A model generated the notes under the pieces. The model was not told the DNA's origin. It saw only the letters and a program-made list of their open reading frames with translations, and did no database searches. A DNA stretch of 35,469 nucleotides, taken from Acidobacteriota bacterium. Lineage in GTDB: Bacteria; Acidobacteriota; Terriglobia; UBA7540. Made by a program: the position numbers and the translations under genes. Each line of letters opens with the position of its first letter. Position 1 is the stretch's first letter. The stretch spans positions 1-35,469 of the forward strand of contig QHZN01000227.1 of NCBI GenBank assembly GCA_003225365.1. Reading direction: 5' to 3'. Of the stretch, positions 1 through 7,332 are shown piece by piece.

Positions 1-110
1 TGAAAGGCGTCTCGACCGACAATCACTTCTTCGCGGTGCGCTCGGTGGGCACGAACGGCGCGCGCTCGATCGCCGTCAATGCACCGCCTGGGCGTCCCCG
101 TAACCCATAA
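1..110 (+). CDS. C-terminal end of a probable M28-type peptidase (partial)
   Basis: An open frame enters from the left edge and stops at TAA 108-110. It gives about 35 residues containing STDNHFFAVRSVGTNGARS. From memory, this resembles the beta-strand tail of acidobacterial M28-family aminopeptidases, which end in VSTDNYFFGVRAVD-like sequence after the zinc-peptidase domain. No catalytic residue lies inside the window, so the assignment rests on the tail alone. It could also be the end of another secreted enzyme with a fibronectin-like C-terminal module. The gene converges with the lipoprotein gene that ends at 195. Confidence 0.45.
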   Translation, partial: KGVSTDNHFFAVRSVGTNGARSIAVNAPPGRPRNP

Positions 111-194
111 GGCCTCCTCCATGGCGCACCAACCCACGGAAGAAGTCCCGGGCTTGGGGGCTTAAGTTCTCCCAACCGCCAAAATGTCCGCCGG

Positions 195-1841
195 CTAATT
201 ACTGATGTTCATGGGCACGCGGCGAAAGTAGGCGACGTTGCCACTGTTGTCTGTGACTTTGACTTGAATGGTGTGCGTGCCATTCAGAAACTGCATTGTA
301 TTCAACGAGAACTGGAAACCCAGATTTGCACTGGCATTCGGCCAGACCGTCGGTACATCGGGCCGAGAAAGGCCGTAAGTGGCTTGCCCGACGAGCACCG
401 TGTCCACGAGGATTTCAACCTTCGCTACAGTGTCATTGTCAAACGCCCAGCCGCTGACCAAAACCGTTCCGCTGAGCAGGCTGTTTGGTTTTGGAGTGTC
501 GGTGTTACCGGCAGGCGTAAAAGGGTCCGAACTGGAAAGGGTACTGTTCAAATCATAGACCGTTTGGCGCGATTCTTTATAATCTCCCACAATCACGTAG
601 ATATCACCTTCCAAGACGCTGGCCGGCCAAAACGTAAATGCCGTGAAGGGAGCAAAATAATTGGTGCTAAATGGCGTGAGGATCTCGGCGATATTGTAGG
701 GGTATTGTGCAGGCACGTAGACTGTGAGCCCGAGGTCCAGGTCATTGACAAACGCTCCCCAGTGTTCTGGGGTATAGTAATGCGGACTCGTTCCGGGCCC
801 CCCCGTCGACACTACGGGAAAAGTCACCGCACCGTTCGTCCAAGGAGATGTACCGCTGTAATACACGTAGCGGTCGAAGCCAGAGTTTACATAGATCGCC
901 GGAAATTCCTGGCTGGCGTTATCGTGCTCGTCTGTGCCGAAATGTGTAATTTTATAATGGATCTGGAACGCGTGCGGGTGGTTAGACACGGGGGAAATAG
1001 TTTGCTCCATGTAGGCATCCGCCAGGACCGGCTGGGTGGGCCCCCCGCCAAAGACGTCTGGATCCCACTGGTACGGCTGCGTCTTGATGTAAACTGAATT
1101 GCTGGAGAGCGACTGCGCGAGCAAGGGGCTGCCGTTAACGTATCGGTCTCCTCCCTGCACAGGGTCCCAGCCCCAAACTCCCGTGCAACTCGCGCAGTTA
1201 TCGTAGGTGGCGCTTCCGTCGTAAAGAGCCGCCTGAACCTCACGCCCGTCATCGTACGCGTTCACGAAGTTAGTTCCGTTCAGGCTCGCTTCGACAATCG
1301 TTCCTCCCCACTGCGTTTCGAGGCCTATGCGCGTCGCCTCATCGCCCACGTCGTTCTCCATAAAGAGCTGAGTGCCCACTTGATATGTGCTGGTCGTGCC
1401 CGGCGTTGCCGTCACATCCAACGTCATCTGGACACTGTGCGATAAGCTTCCGCTTGTTCCGGTGATCGTAATAGTGAACGACCCCGGAGTTGCTTCACCA
1501 TCAGCCACAAAAGTTATCTGTTGGCTTGCGCCGGGTACCAAAGTGAATGGCGCGGCTGGGGAGGAATTGACGCCCAGCGCAGACCCGGCAACGGTGATGT
1601 TCACCGATCCTGTGAAACCGTTTGTTGCGCTCACGGATAAATTGAATGGCAGGCTACTCAAACCCTGACTCACGGAAGCAGCCGGCTGAGAGACCTCCAA
1701 GGCGAAGTCGGGGGCGGGGACGGATACGGTGCTTTGGCCTCCGCCACAGCAAGTTAGTACAAGAACTGCGAAGCAGCCGGATGCCGCGCCTACGACACGA
1801 AACCGCCAGAACTGCAACGGCGAGCTTGCCGCCCTGTGCAT
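195..1841 (-). CDS. Secreted lipoprotein with Ig-like domains and an unrecognised middle domain
   Basis: A 548-residue protein. The N-terminus has basic residues, a hydrophobic stretch and a lipobox-like LTCC followed by GGG (Cys32 is the likely lipidated residue), so it is probably anchored in a membrane and exported. Residues of about 45-145 form an Ig-like, Ser/Thr-rich module with FTGSVNITVAG, of a kind common in acidobacterial secreted proteins. Residues of about 150-440 are rich in aromatic residues and Gly/Asn and contain QVGTQLFMENDVGDEATRIG. I do not recognise this part; it may be a beta-sandwich or carbohydrate-active domain. The last 90 residues form another Ig-like module with LVSGWAFDND. 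The ATG at 1841 has GGAG six bases upstream and a TTGACA-type promoter further up. The function is unknown; surface binding or carbohydrate handling is a guess. Confidence 0.8.
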   Translation of the reverse strand: MHRAASSPLQFWRFRVVGAASGCFAVLVLTCCGGGQSTVSVPAPDFALEVSQPAASVSQGLSSLPFNLSVSATNGFTGSVNITVAGSALGVNSSPAAPFTLVPGASQQITFVADGEATPGSFTITITGTSGSLSHSVQMTLDVTATPGTTSTYQVGTQLFMENDVGDEATRIGLETQWGGTIVEASLNGTNFVNAYDDGREVQAALYDGSATYDNCASCTGVWGWDPVQGGDRYVNGSPLLAQSLSSNSVYIKTQPYQWDPDVFGGGPTQPVLADAYMEQTISPVSNHPHAFQIHYKITHFGTDEHDNASQEFPAIYVNSGFDRYVYYSGTSPWTNGAVTFPVVSTGGPGTSPHYYTPEHWGAFVNDLDLGLTVYVPAQYPYNIAEILTPFSTNYFAPFTAFTFWPASVLEGDIYVIVGDYKESRQTVYDLNSTLSSSDPFTPAGNTDTPKPNSLLSGTVLVSGWAFDNDTVAKVEILVDTVLVGQATYGLSRPDVPTVWPNASANLGFQFSLNTMQFLNGTHTIQVKVTDNSGNVAYFRRVPMNISN

Positions 1842-1874
1842 TTGAACTCCGCCGGTTCAAAGGACTTTAACGGG

Positions 1875-1903
1875 AGGGTACCCCTCTCTTGCCCCAGTGT
1901 CAA
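1875..1903 (-). promoter_or_regulatory. Putative sigma70 promoter of the lipoprotein gene
   Basis: Read leftward, TTGACA (1903-1898) is followed after 17 bases by TACCCT (1880-1875), about 34 bases before the ATG at 1841. The -35 is perfect and the -10 is weak. A perfect inverted repeat lies just upstream at 1910-1937. Confidence 0.4.
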
Positions 1904-1909
1904 ATAGCC

Positions 1910-1937
1910 ACGGTCAATTCGCATCTGAATTGACCGT
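1910..1937. repeat. Perfect 11-bp inverted repeat upstream of the lipoprotein promoter
   Basis: ACGGTCAATTC (1910-1920) and GAATTGACCGT (1927-1937) are exact reverse complements separated by six bases. The repeat sits seven bases upstream of the -35 of the putative lipoprotein promoter. It could be an operator or an RNA hairpin in a longer leader. There is no U-tract next to it, so it does not look like an intrinsic terminator. Confidence 0.6.
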
Positions 1938-1950
1938 CGGCTCGCAAACA

Positions 1951-1987
1951 CGAAAAAAGCCCACGGTTGGAAGACCATCAACCGTGG
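1951..1987 (-). terminator. Terminator-like hairpin on the minus strand
   Basis: CCACGGTTG (1961-1969) pairs exactly with CAACCGTGG (1979-1987) around a nine-base loop. Read leftward, the stem is followed by GC and six T residues, the form of an intrinsic terminator. No minus-strand gene is visible just upstream, so it may end a short RNA or act as an attenuator in a long lipoprotein leader. A second palindrome-like stretch, CCCGCTTCAGGCGG, lies next to it at about 1999-2012. Confidence 0.45.
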
Positions 1988-2078
1988 CTTGTATCTACCC
2001 GCTTCAGGCGGTGGGGTACGGCCACGCCGCGCGGCAACCTTAGCACCGACTGCAATTGCCAAGGGTCATCCCAACTTA

Positions 2079-2087
2079 TGCTATACT
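2079..2087 (+). promoter_or_regulatory. Extended -10 promoter of the small coiled-coil gene
   Basis: TG-C-TATACT at 2079-2087 is an extended -10 element. It lies 25 bases before the ATG at 2113. The nearest -35-like hexamer, TTGCCA at 2056-2061, is 20 bases away, too far for a classical spacer, which suits an extended -10 promoter. Confidence 0.5.
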
Positions 2088-2112
2088 GCGGCCCGTGGAC
2101 ATCGAAGCGACC

Positions 2113-2394
2113 ATGCAGTTTATCGTCGAGCATCAGGCGCGGCTTTCTGCGTCGTTGGAAAAGCATGACGAGGAGATGGCCGAGCTGCGCAAGCTCGGCA
2201 CCGGCCACGAGGAACGGATCGCCAAGCTAGAGAGTTCCGTCGCCACCGTCACCGACTTGGTAGGGCGTTTGGCCCAGGCCGAAATTCGGCTGGTCGAGCG
2301 CATGGAAAAAGTTGAAGAACTCGAACAGCGGCTCTTTGAGCGCATGGACCGCTTTATCCAAGGCCTTGAGGGCAACGGCCACAAGACACCTTAG
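2113..2394 (+). CDS. Small charged coiled-coil protein
   Basis: A 93-residue soluble protein starting MQFIVEHQARLSASLEKHDE. Heptad-like spacing of Leu, Val and Met among many Glu, Arg and Lys residues runs through almost the whole chain and predicts one long coiled coil. There is no signal peptide or membrane segment. Short proteins with an MQFI-type start and a following coiled coil are frequent in Acidobacteria (from memory) and have no assigned function. The frame extends upstream to 2056, but an extended -10 element at 2079-2087 puts the transcript start after that, so the ATG at 2113 is preferred. No strong ribosome binding site is seen. The gene stands alone, with repeats downstream. 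Confidence 0.65.
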   Translation: MQFIVEHQARLSASLEKHDEEMAELRKLGTGHEERIAKLESSVATVTDLVGRLAQAEIRLVERMEKVEELEQRLFERMDRFIQGLEGNGHKTP

Positions 2395-2485
2395 TTACCC
2401 TCCCGCCCTTCGCCTCTGATACCCAAAGCCCAGGTGGAAAGTACGCGCGGCTGCGGAAACGCAACATATGCGGGCAAGAAGGTAG

Positions 2486-2510
2486 CGCAGACCTGTTTTG
2501 GAGGTCTGCG
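2486..2510. repeat. REP-like palindrome
   Basis: CGCAGACCT (2486-2494) and AGGTCTGCG (2502-2510) form a perfect 9-bp stem with a seven-base loop. The context GGTAGCGCAGACC... is typical of interspersed intergenic palindromes in acidobacterial genomes (from memory). Confidence 0.6.
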
Positions 2511-2538
2511 GTTCGTCCCGAATTTGCGTGCAAAAAGC

Positions 2539-2566
2539 CGCGGACCCCGCGCACGCGGGGTCCGCG
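2539..2566. repeat. REP-like palindrome with 13-bp arms
   Basis: CGCGGACCCCGCG (2539-2551) and CGCGGGGTCCGCG (2554-2566) are perfect complements around a two-base loop. Together with the palindrome at 2486 it forms a tandem hairpin pair, downstream of both the coiled-coil gene and the broken oxidoreductase gene. It may stabilise or end transcripts, but no T-run follows. Confidence 0.6.
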
Positions 2567-2609
2567 CTACCAGTTCCCCGACACGGGCCAGAAACCGGAG
2601 ACGCCCGCG

Positions 2610-3724
2610 CTACGCTTTGGGGTACTGCCACGGCGCGCGGTAGGGGCGGCGGAGGAGCCGGTTCGCTTCCGGGTCGCCGATAATTTCTTCCTTCTCGCCG
2701 TCCCAATGAACGCTCCGGCCCAGTTTTAGCGAGAGCATTCCGAGCAAACTCATATTGGTTGACAGGTGGCCGATCTCGATATCGCGCAAGGGCCGGCGGC
2801 GGGCGCGAATGCTTTCGATGAAATCGGCCCACAGCTCGGGAATATTCTGGTCGTCGGGCTGATCGAGTTTCGGGTCCTGGTGGATGGTGGGCTTTTTCTC
2901 GTCGGCGGGATAAAACGTCCAGCCGTCGAGCCACCCCATGTGGAACGTCCCTTCGGTGCCGTAGAAGTAGCAGCCGATGTTAGTGCTCTCGGCGCGATTG
3001 CCGGCGTAGAGGCGGTGTTCCCAGGTGGCGGTGAAACTTTCGAACTCAAAGGCGACCACCTGCGTGTCCGGCGCGTCTGTCGAGTCGCGCTTGATGGGGC
3101 GGTCGCCGGTGGAATAAACCTTGCGCGGATATTTTTCCTCCGTCCACCAGAGAATCTGGTCCATCCAGTGGACGCCCCAATCGCCCAACTGGCCGTTGGC
3201 GTAATCGAGGAACTGGCGGAATCCTTTCGGGTGGACGGCGAAACGCGCCGATGCAGGCCCACCTGAACGGTGCGGTCGGTTTCCCGAGCGGCCTTGACCA
3301 TCGCTTTGCCCTCGAGAATCGTGTGGCTGACGGGCTTTTCGACATAGACGTGCGAGCCCGCGTGGACCGCGGCGATCGTTACCAGCGGGTGCCAGTGGTC
3401 GGGCGTAGCGACAATGGTGATTTCGGGCCGTTCGCGCTTCAAGAGCTCGCGGAAATCTTTATAGCGAGCGGGCTTCGCGCCACTAAGCTGTTCGACGTTC
3501 GCGGCGGCGGGGTCGAGCTGGTTCGAGTCCACGTCGCACATGGCGACGACCGTCGTCGTCCCCGAGGCCATCGCCGCGTGCAGGATGTTCATGCCCCACC
3601 AGCCCGTGCCGACGAGCGCGACCCGGAACTTTTGCGGCTGCTGGCCGAAGATGGCCGGGAATCCGTAAAGCGCGAGCCCCGTGCCCGCCGAGGACTGGAT
3701 GAATCTTCTGCGTGTGGTTTTCAT
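2610..3724 (-). pseudogene. Broken Gfo/Idh/MocA-family oxidoreductase with Tat signal
   Basis: The 5' part (start ATG 3724, with AGGTGA five bases upstream) has a Tat signal, MKTTRRRFIQSS, then a Rossmann region with VALVGTGWWGMN, an ATPDHWH motif and the family's VEKPVSH, which holds the usual catalytic lysine. After VQVGLHRRVSP near 3245 the frame is lost. The C-terminal part continues in another frame from about 3225 (HPKGFRQFLDYANGQLGDWG, then GVHWMDQILWW) to TAG at 2610. Relatives, from memory, have roughly 55-65 more residues between HRRVSP and HPKGFR, so an internal deletion of about 150-200 bases that is not a multiple of three is the simplest reading. An intact enzyme would be an exported NAD(P)-dependent sugar or polyol oxidoreductase. 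An assembly error is possible. Confidence 0.75.
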
Positions 3725-3770
3725 AAGTCACCTGCATTCGCGAAAATAAATTCGAGATTCCCGATTGCGT

Positions 3771-3821
3771 CCTTCGACTTCGCTCACAGTTCGACGATGC
3801 TCACTGTGAGCCTGCCGAAGG
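3771..3821. repeat. Bipartite intergenic hairpin
   Basis: GCTCACAGT (3782-3790) pairs with ACTGTGAGC (3803-3811), and outside it CCTTCG (3771-3776) pairs with CGAAGG (3816-3821). The following GGAATGAC and the CTTCGCTCA text link it loosely to the TCATTCTGAGC repeats found elsewhere in the window. It lies between the broken oxidoreductase gene and the tig promoter. Confidence 0.5.
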
Positions 3822-3961
3822 GCGGGAATGACAGCGAGGCGAAGTTGGCGCCGCCGCCCATCTCAAGGCGCGCCATTATAGCGCGATCCCGCAGGCGCGG
3901 GACCCCCGGCGGGCGCCATCGGAGGGAGGCGCTCGCGACCCCCGAGAGGCGAGAGCGGCGG

Positions 3962-3989
3962 TTGACACTCTGTCCGCGGGTGGTATACT
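3962..3989 (+). promoter_or_regulatory. Sigma70-type promoter of the tig-clpP-clpX-lon operon
   Basis: TTGACA (3962-3967), a 16-base spacer and TATACT (3984-3989) match the housekeeping consensus at eleven of twelve positions. Transcription should begin near 3996. No CIRCE or other heat-shock operator is visible next to it. Confidence 0.7.
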
Positions 3990-4121
3990 GGGATTTCGAC
4001 ACGAGGCCGGGCACGCAATCGAGGGATGAAGACCGGATTCAGCCTCCCCCCTTGCGGGCTCGACATCAGAAGCCTCGTCACTCACCTTTCAAAATTTCCA
4101 CAAAGCTTGAATCGAGGGAGA

Positions 4122-5396
4122 GTGGAAGCCGGGACGTGCAAGAGAGACATGGTGATTGAAATCCCCGTGGAGGTGGTCGAGCGGGAGGCGGAAAAGATTA
4201 CGGCGCAATACAGCCGCCGGGCACGCCTTCCTGGCTTCCGGCCCGGGCACGCCCCGGCTGCGCTCGTCCGCACGCGTTACCGCAAAGATATCCGCAATGA
4301 AGTCGTCCAATCCCTGCTCCCCAAGGCCTTTGAGAACGCCGTCAAAGAGCAAAAGCTATCCCTGGTCGGCGAGCCGAGTTTTGAAGATCTGAAATTCGAG
4401 GACCACCAGCCCTTAACGTGCAAGGCCAGTTTTGAAATTCTTCCCGATTTCGAGCTGAAAGAATATAAGGGCCTGGAAGTGGAAGAAGAGCCCAGCAATG
4501 TGACGGATGCGGAAGTGGATGAGGCGCTCGAAAAGCTGCGCCAGCGTTCGGCCACGTTGACAGTGGTCGAGGGAGAGCCCGCCGCGGAGGGCGATTTTCT
4601 GACCGTCAGCTACCGCGGCGGGAACCCCGCCGACCCCGCCGCGAAGCCCGTGGAGGTGAAGGAGGCGGTGGTCCATATCGGCGGTAAAGGGACCGTCGCC
4701 GCGTTTTCGGAAAACCTGAAGGGGGTGAAGGTCGGCGAAGCGCGCGAGTTTGACGTGACCTATCCCGAAAGCTACGGAGAAAAGGCGCTGGCTGGAAAGA
4801 CCCTTCGATATCACGTCGTCGTGGAAGGCATCAAACGGCGCGTCCTGCCGCCGGTTGACGACGAGCTGGCCAAGACCGCAAGCGACTTCCAGACGCTGGA
4901 CGAACTGCGCCGGCACCTCCGGGAGGACCTGGAAAAAGCCGGCGAGCTGCGCGCGGAAATGAGAATCAAAGAGAAGCTGCTCGCGAAGCTCTTGGAGGCA
5001 CACTCTTTCCCGGTCCCGGACACTCTGGTCGAAGCACAGCTCCAGCGCAAGCTCGAAAGGGCGTTGGCGGAGCTGATGGCGGAGGGCATTGACCCGAGGA
5101 CCGTCAACGTCGACTGGGCCAAGCTTCGCGAGGAATTGCGCCCCGAGGCGGACAAAGAGACGCGGGCCGCGCTCATCCTCGAAAAAGTCGCGGAGGCGGA
5201 AAAAATCGAGGTCAGCGAAGAGGAATTGGACGAGACCATCCGCCGGCGGGCCGAGGCCTCCCGGGAGCCTGCGGCGCAACTGAAAACCCGCTTGACACGG
5301 GACAAGAGTCTGGATAAACTGAAATCTGGTCGGCGCAACCAGAAAGCGCTCGAGTTCATCCACCGCAACTCTAAAATCATAAGGAAAAACCAGTAA
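4122..5396 (+). CDS. tig: Trigger factor, ribosome-associated chaperone
   Basis: Trigger factor binds at the ribosome exit tunnel and shields nascent chains. The N-terminal domain has CKRDMVIEIPVEVVERE followed by the ribosome-docking signature LPGFRPGHAP. A FKBP-like prolyl isomerase domain follows (VSYRGG to the LRYHVVVEGIKRR strand), then a long helical C-terminal chaperone domain. The open frame extends up to an ATG at 4026, but its first 32 residues do not resemble the family and the GAGGG next to that ATG has no spacing. The GTG at 4122, just after GAGGGA, gives 424 residues, a normal family length. ATG 4149 is another option, so the start is uncertain. First gene of the operon; clpP follows after 36 bases. 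Confidence 0.93.
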   Translation: MEAGTCKRDMVIEIPVEVVEREAEKITAQYSRRARLPGFRPGHAPAALVRTRYRKDIRNEVVQSLLPKAFENAVKEQKLSLVGEPSFEDLKFEDHQPLTCKASFEILPDFELKEYKGLEVEEEPSNVTDAEVDEALEKLRQRSATLTVVEGEPAAEGDFLTVSYRGGNPADPAAKPVEVKEAVVHIGGKGTVAAFSENLKGVKVGEAREFDVTYPESYGEKALAGKTLRYHVVVEGIKRRVLPPVDDELAKTASDFQTLDELRRHLREDLEKAGELRAEMRIKEKLLAKLLEAHSFPVPDTLVEAQLQRKLERALAELMAEGIDPRTVNVDWAKLREELRPEADKETRAALILEKVAEAEKIEVSEEELDETIRRRAEASREPAAQLKTRLTRDKSLDKLKSGRRNQKALEFIHRNSKIIRKNQ

Positions 5397-5432
5397 CCGC
5401 GGAGACTCCCAAACATCGAACCGAATAAGCGA

Positions 5433-6041
5433 ATGAGAACCAACCAGCCGAACCTCACGCTGATCCCCATGGTCGTGGAGCAGACCAACCGCGGGGAACG
5501 CGCCTACGACATTTATTCCCGGCTGCTGCGCGACAACATCATTTTCATCGGCACACCCATTGATGACAACGTGGCCAACCTGGCGACGGCCCAGATGCTG
5601 TTCCTGGAAGCCGAGGACCCGGAAAAGGACATCTCGCTCTACGTCAATTCTCCGGGAGGGATCGTTTCGGCGGGTCTCGCCATTTACGACACGATGCAGT
5701 TTATCCGGCCGGACGTGGCGACGATCTGCATCGGGCAGGCGGCGAGCGTCGCAGCGCTGCTGCTGGCCGCCGGGACACCGGGCAAGCGCGCCGCTCTGCC
5801 GAACTCACGCGTGCTCATCCACCAGCCCTGGATCGGCGGAGTCTCCGGCCAGGCGACCGACATTGATATTCACGCCCGGGAAATCCTGCGCATGCGGGCC
5901 AACCTGAACGAGATCATGGCCAAACACACCCTCCAGCCGCTCGAAAAGATCGAGCGCGACGTCGAACGCGACTTCTGGATGAGCGCCCAGCAGGCTCGAG
6001 AGTATGGTATCGTGGATGAAATCATCTTCAAGCATAAGTAG
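5433..6041 (+). CDS. clpP: ATP-dependent Clp protease proteolytic subunit
   Basis: A 202-residue serine peptidase that forms the two-ring barrel fed by ClpX. The catalytic triad is visible: Ser105 in [14 protein letters not shown], His130 in SRVLIHQP and Asp180 in ERDFWMSA. The family usually has AASMGA around the serine, where this protein has AASVAA. The start [18 protein letters not shown] leads directly into the conserved N-terminal axial loop ([21 protein letters not shown]), so any propeptide is very short. The order tig-clpP-clpX-lon is conserved in many bacteria. clpX starts 15 bases downstream, so the two should be co-expressed. Confidence 0.97.
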   Translation: MRTNQPNLTLIPMVVEQTNRGERAYDIYSRLLRDNIIFIGTPIDDNVANLATAQMLFLEAEDPEKDISLYVNSPGGIVSAGLAIYDTMQFIRPDVATICIGQAASVAALLLAAGTPGKRAALPNSRVLIHQPWIGGVSGQATDIDIHAREILRMRANLNEIMAKHTLQPLEKIERDVERDFWMSAQQAREYGIVDEIIFKHK

Positions 6042-6056
6042 CCCCCGGAGCAGGCC

Positions 6057-7322
6057 TTGAAACGTTCCGCGACGGAAGAAACACTGCGCTGCTCGTTCTG
6101 CCACCGCACGCAAGACTCGGTGAGGATTCTGATCCCCTCCTCCGCCGGCTATCCGCGCGCCTACATCTGCGACGAATGTATTTCGATCTGCCACTCCGTG
6201 GTGGAACAGAAAATCGCAGCCGAACCCGAATCCAATCGGCGGCTGCCGCAGCCGGTGGAAGTGAAAGCCTTTCTGGATGAATACGTGATCGGGCAAGACA
6301 AGACCAAAAAAAAACTGGCGGTGGCCGTTTATAACCATTACAAGCGGCTGCTGCTAACGCGCCACGCGGGCCGGAGCGACGTGGAATTGACGAAGTCCAA
6401 TATTCTGCTCATCGGCCCCACGGGAACGGGTAAAACCCTTCTCGCGCAAACGTTGGCCCGGCTGCTCGACGTGCCGTTCGCGCTGGCCGACGCCACCACG
6501 CTCACCGAGGCCGGCTACGTGGGCGAGGACGTCGAGAACATCATTCTGAAGCTCATTCAGAACGCCGGGAACGACGTCGGGCGCGCCCAGCACGGCATCA
6601 TTTACATTGACGAAATTGACAAGATCGCGCGCAAGGGCGAAAACCCCTCCATCACGCGCGATGTCTCGGGCGAAGGGGTGCAACAGGCGCTGCTGAAGAT
6701 TCTGGAAGGGACCATCGCCAACGTACCTCCCCAGGGCGGCCGCAAGCATCCCCACCAGGAATTTACGCCCGTGGATACAACGAATATCCTGTTCATCTGC
6801 GGCGGCGCCTTCGTGGGCCTGGAGCAGATTATCGAGCGGCGCGCGGGCCAGAAGTCGCTGGGGTTCCACACCATCTCGTTGCCCCGCGAGCGGACCGCCA
6901 GCCATCGGAACATCGAAGTGCTGGAGCAAGTCCTGCCGGCCGATCTCATCAAGTACGGGTTAATCCCGGAATTCGTCGGGCGCTTGCCCGTGGTCAGCAT
7001 CCTGAACGACCTGGATCTCGACGCGCTCGTTGAGATCCTGACCAAGCCGAAAAACGCGCTGATCCGACAGTATCAGAGGTTGTTCGAGTTCGAGCAGGTG
7101 CAACTCAGTTTCACGGACGGAGCCCTGCGGGCGGTGGCGAAGAAGGCGATGGAAAGGAAGCTGGGGGCGCGGGGCTTGCGCATGATCCTCGAGGATTTGA
7201 TGCTGGACTTGATGTACCACTTGCCGGCCCAGCAAACGCGCCGCGAGTTCGTCGTCACGGAACCGATGGTCGAAAATCACGAGCTCTGCTTCGAGCCTGT
7301 AGCCATGGAGAAGGCAGGCTAG
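6057..7322 (+). CDS. clpX: ClpX, AAA+ unfoldase of the Clp protease
   Basis: A 421-residue unfoldase that recognises tagged substrates and threads them into ClpP. The N-terminal zinc-binding domain has Cys12, Cys15, Cys38 and Cys41 (CSFC and CDEC). The AAA+ domain has Walker A GPTGTGKT at 120-127, the [10 protein letters not shown] pore-loop region, Walker [11 protein letters not shown], and the RKHPHQEF and GFVGRLPV-like (EFVGRLPV) segments of the family. The start is TTG 6057 with GGAG six bases upstream; no better start precedes the zinc finger. It lies 15 bases after clpP and ends 10 bases before lon. Length is as expected for the family. Confidence 0.97.
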   Translation: MKRSATEETLRCSFCHRTQDSVRILIPSSAGYPRAYICDECISICHSVVEQKIAAEPESNRRLPQPVEVKAFLDEYVIGQDKTKKKLAVAVYNHYKRLLLTRHAGRSDVELTKSNILLIGPTGTGKTLLAQTLARLLDVPFALADATTLTEAGYVGEDVENIILKLIQNAGNDVGRAQHGIIYIDEIDKIARKGENPSITRDVSGEGVQQALLKILEGTIANVPPQGGRKHPHQEFTPVDTTNILFICGGAFVGLEQIIERRAGQKSLGFHTISLPRERTASHRNIEVLEQVLPADLIKYGLIPEFVGRLPVVSILNDLDLDALVEILTKPKNALIRQYQRLFEFEQVQLSFTDGALRAVAKKAMERKLGARGLRMILEDLMLDLMYHLPAQQTRREFVVTEPMVENHELCFEPVAMEKAG

Positions 7323-7332
7323 GGTTATCCTA

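Noticed and set aside
264-1097. Plus-strand open frame inside the lipoprotein gene
   Set aside because: The minus strand has a lipobox, Ig-like modules, promoter and ribosome binding site; this frame has none of these.
1951-2060. Known riboswitch or SRP/6S RNA on the minus strand
   Set aside because: I compared it from memory with c-di-GMP, ZTP, glycine, fluoride and SRP RNA signatures and found no match; only the terminator-like hairpin can be supported.
2395-2934. Minus-strand open frame below the broken oxidoreductase
   Set aside because: It is a third frame over the 3' half of the pseudogene and over palindromic repeats.
4413-5363. Minus-strand open frame over tig
   Set aside because: It is antisense to trigger factor, with Phe/Leu/Arg-rich sequence typical of a shadow frame.
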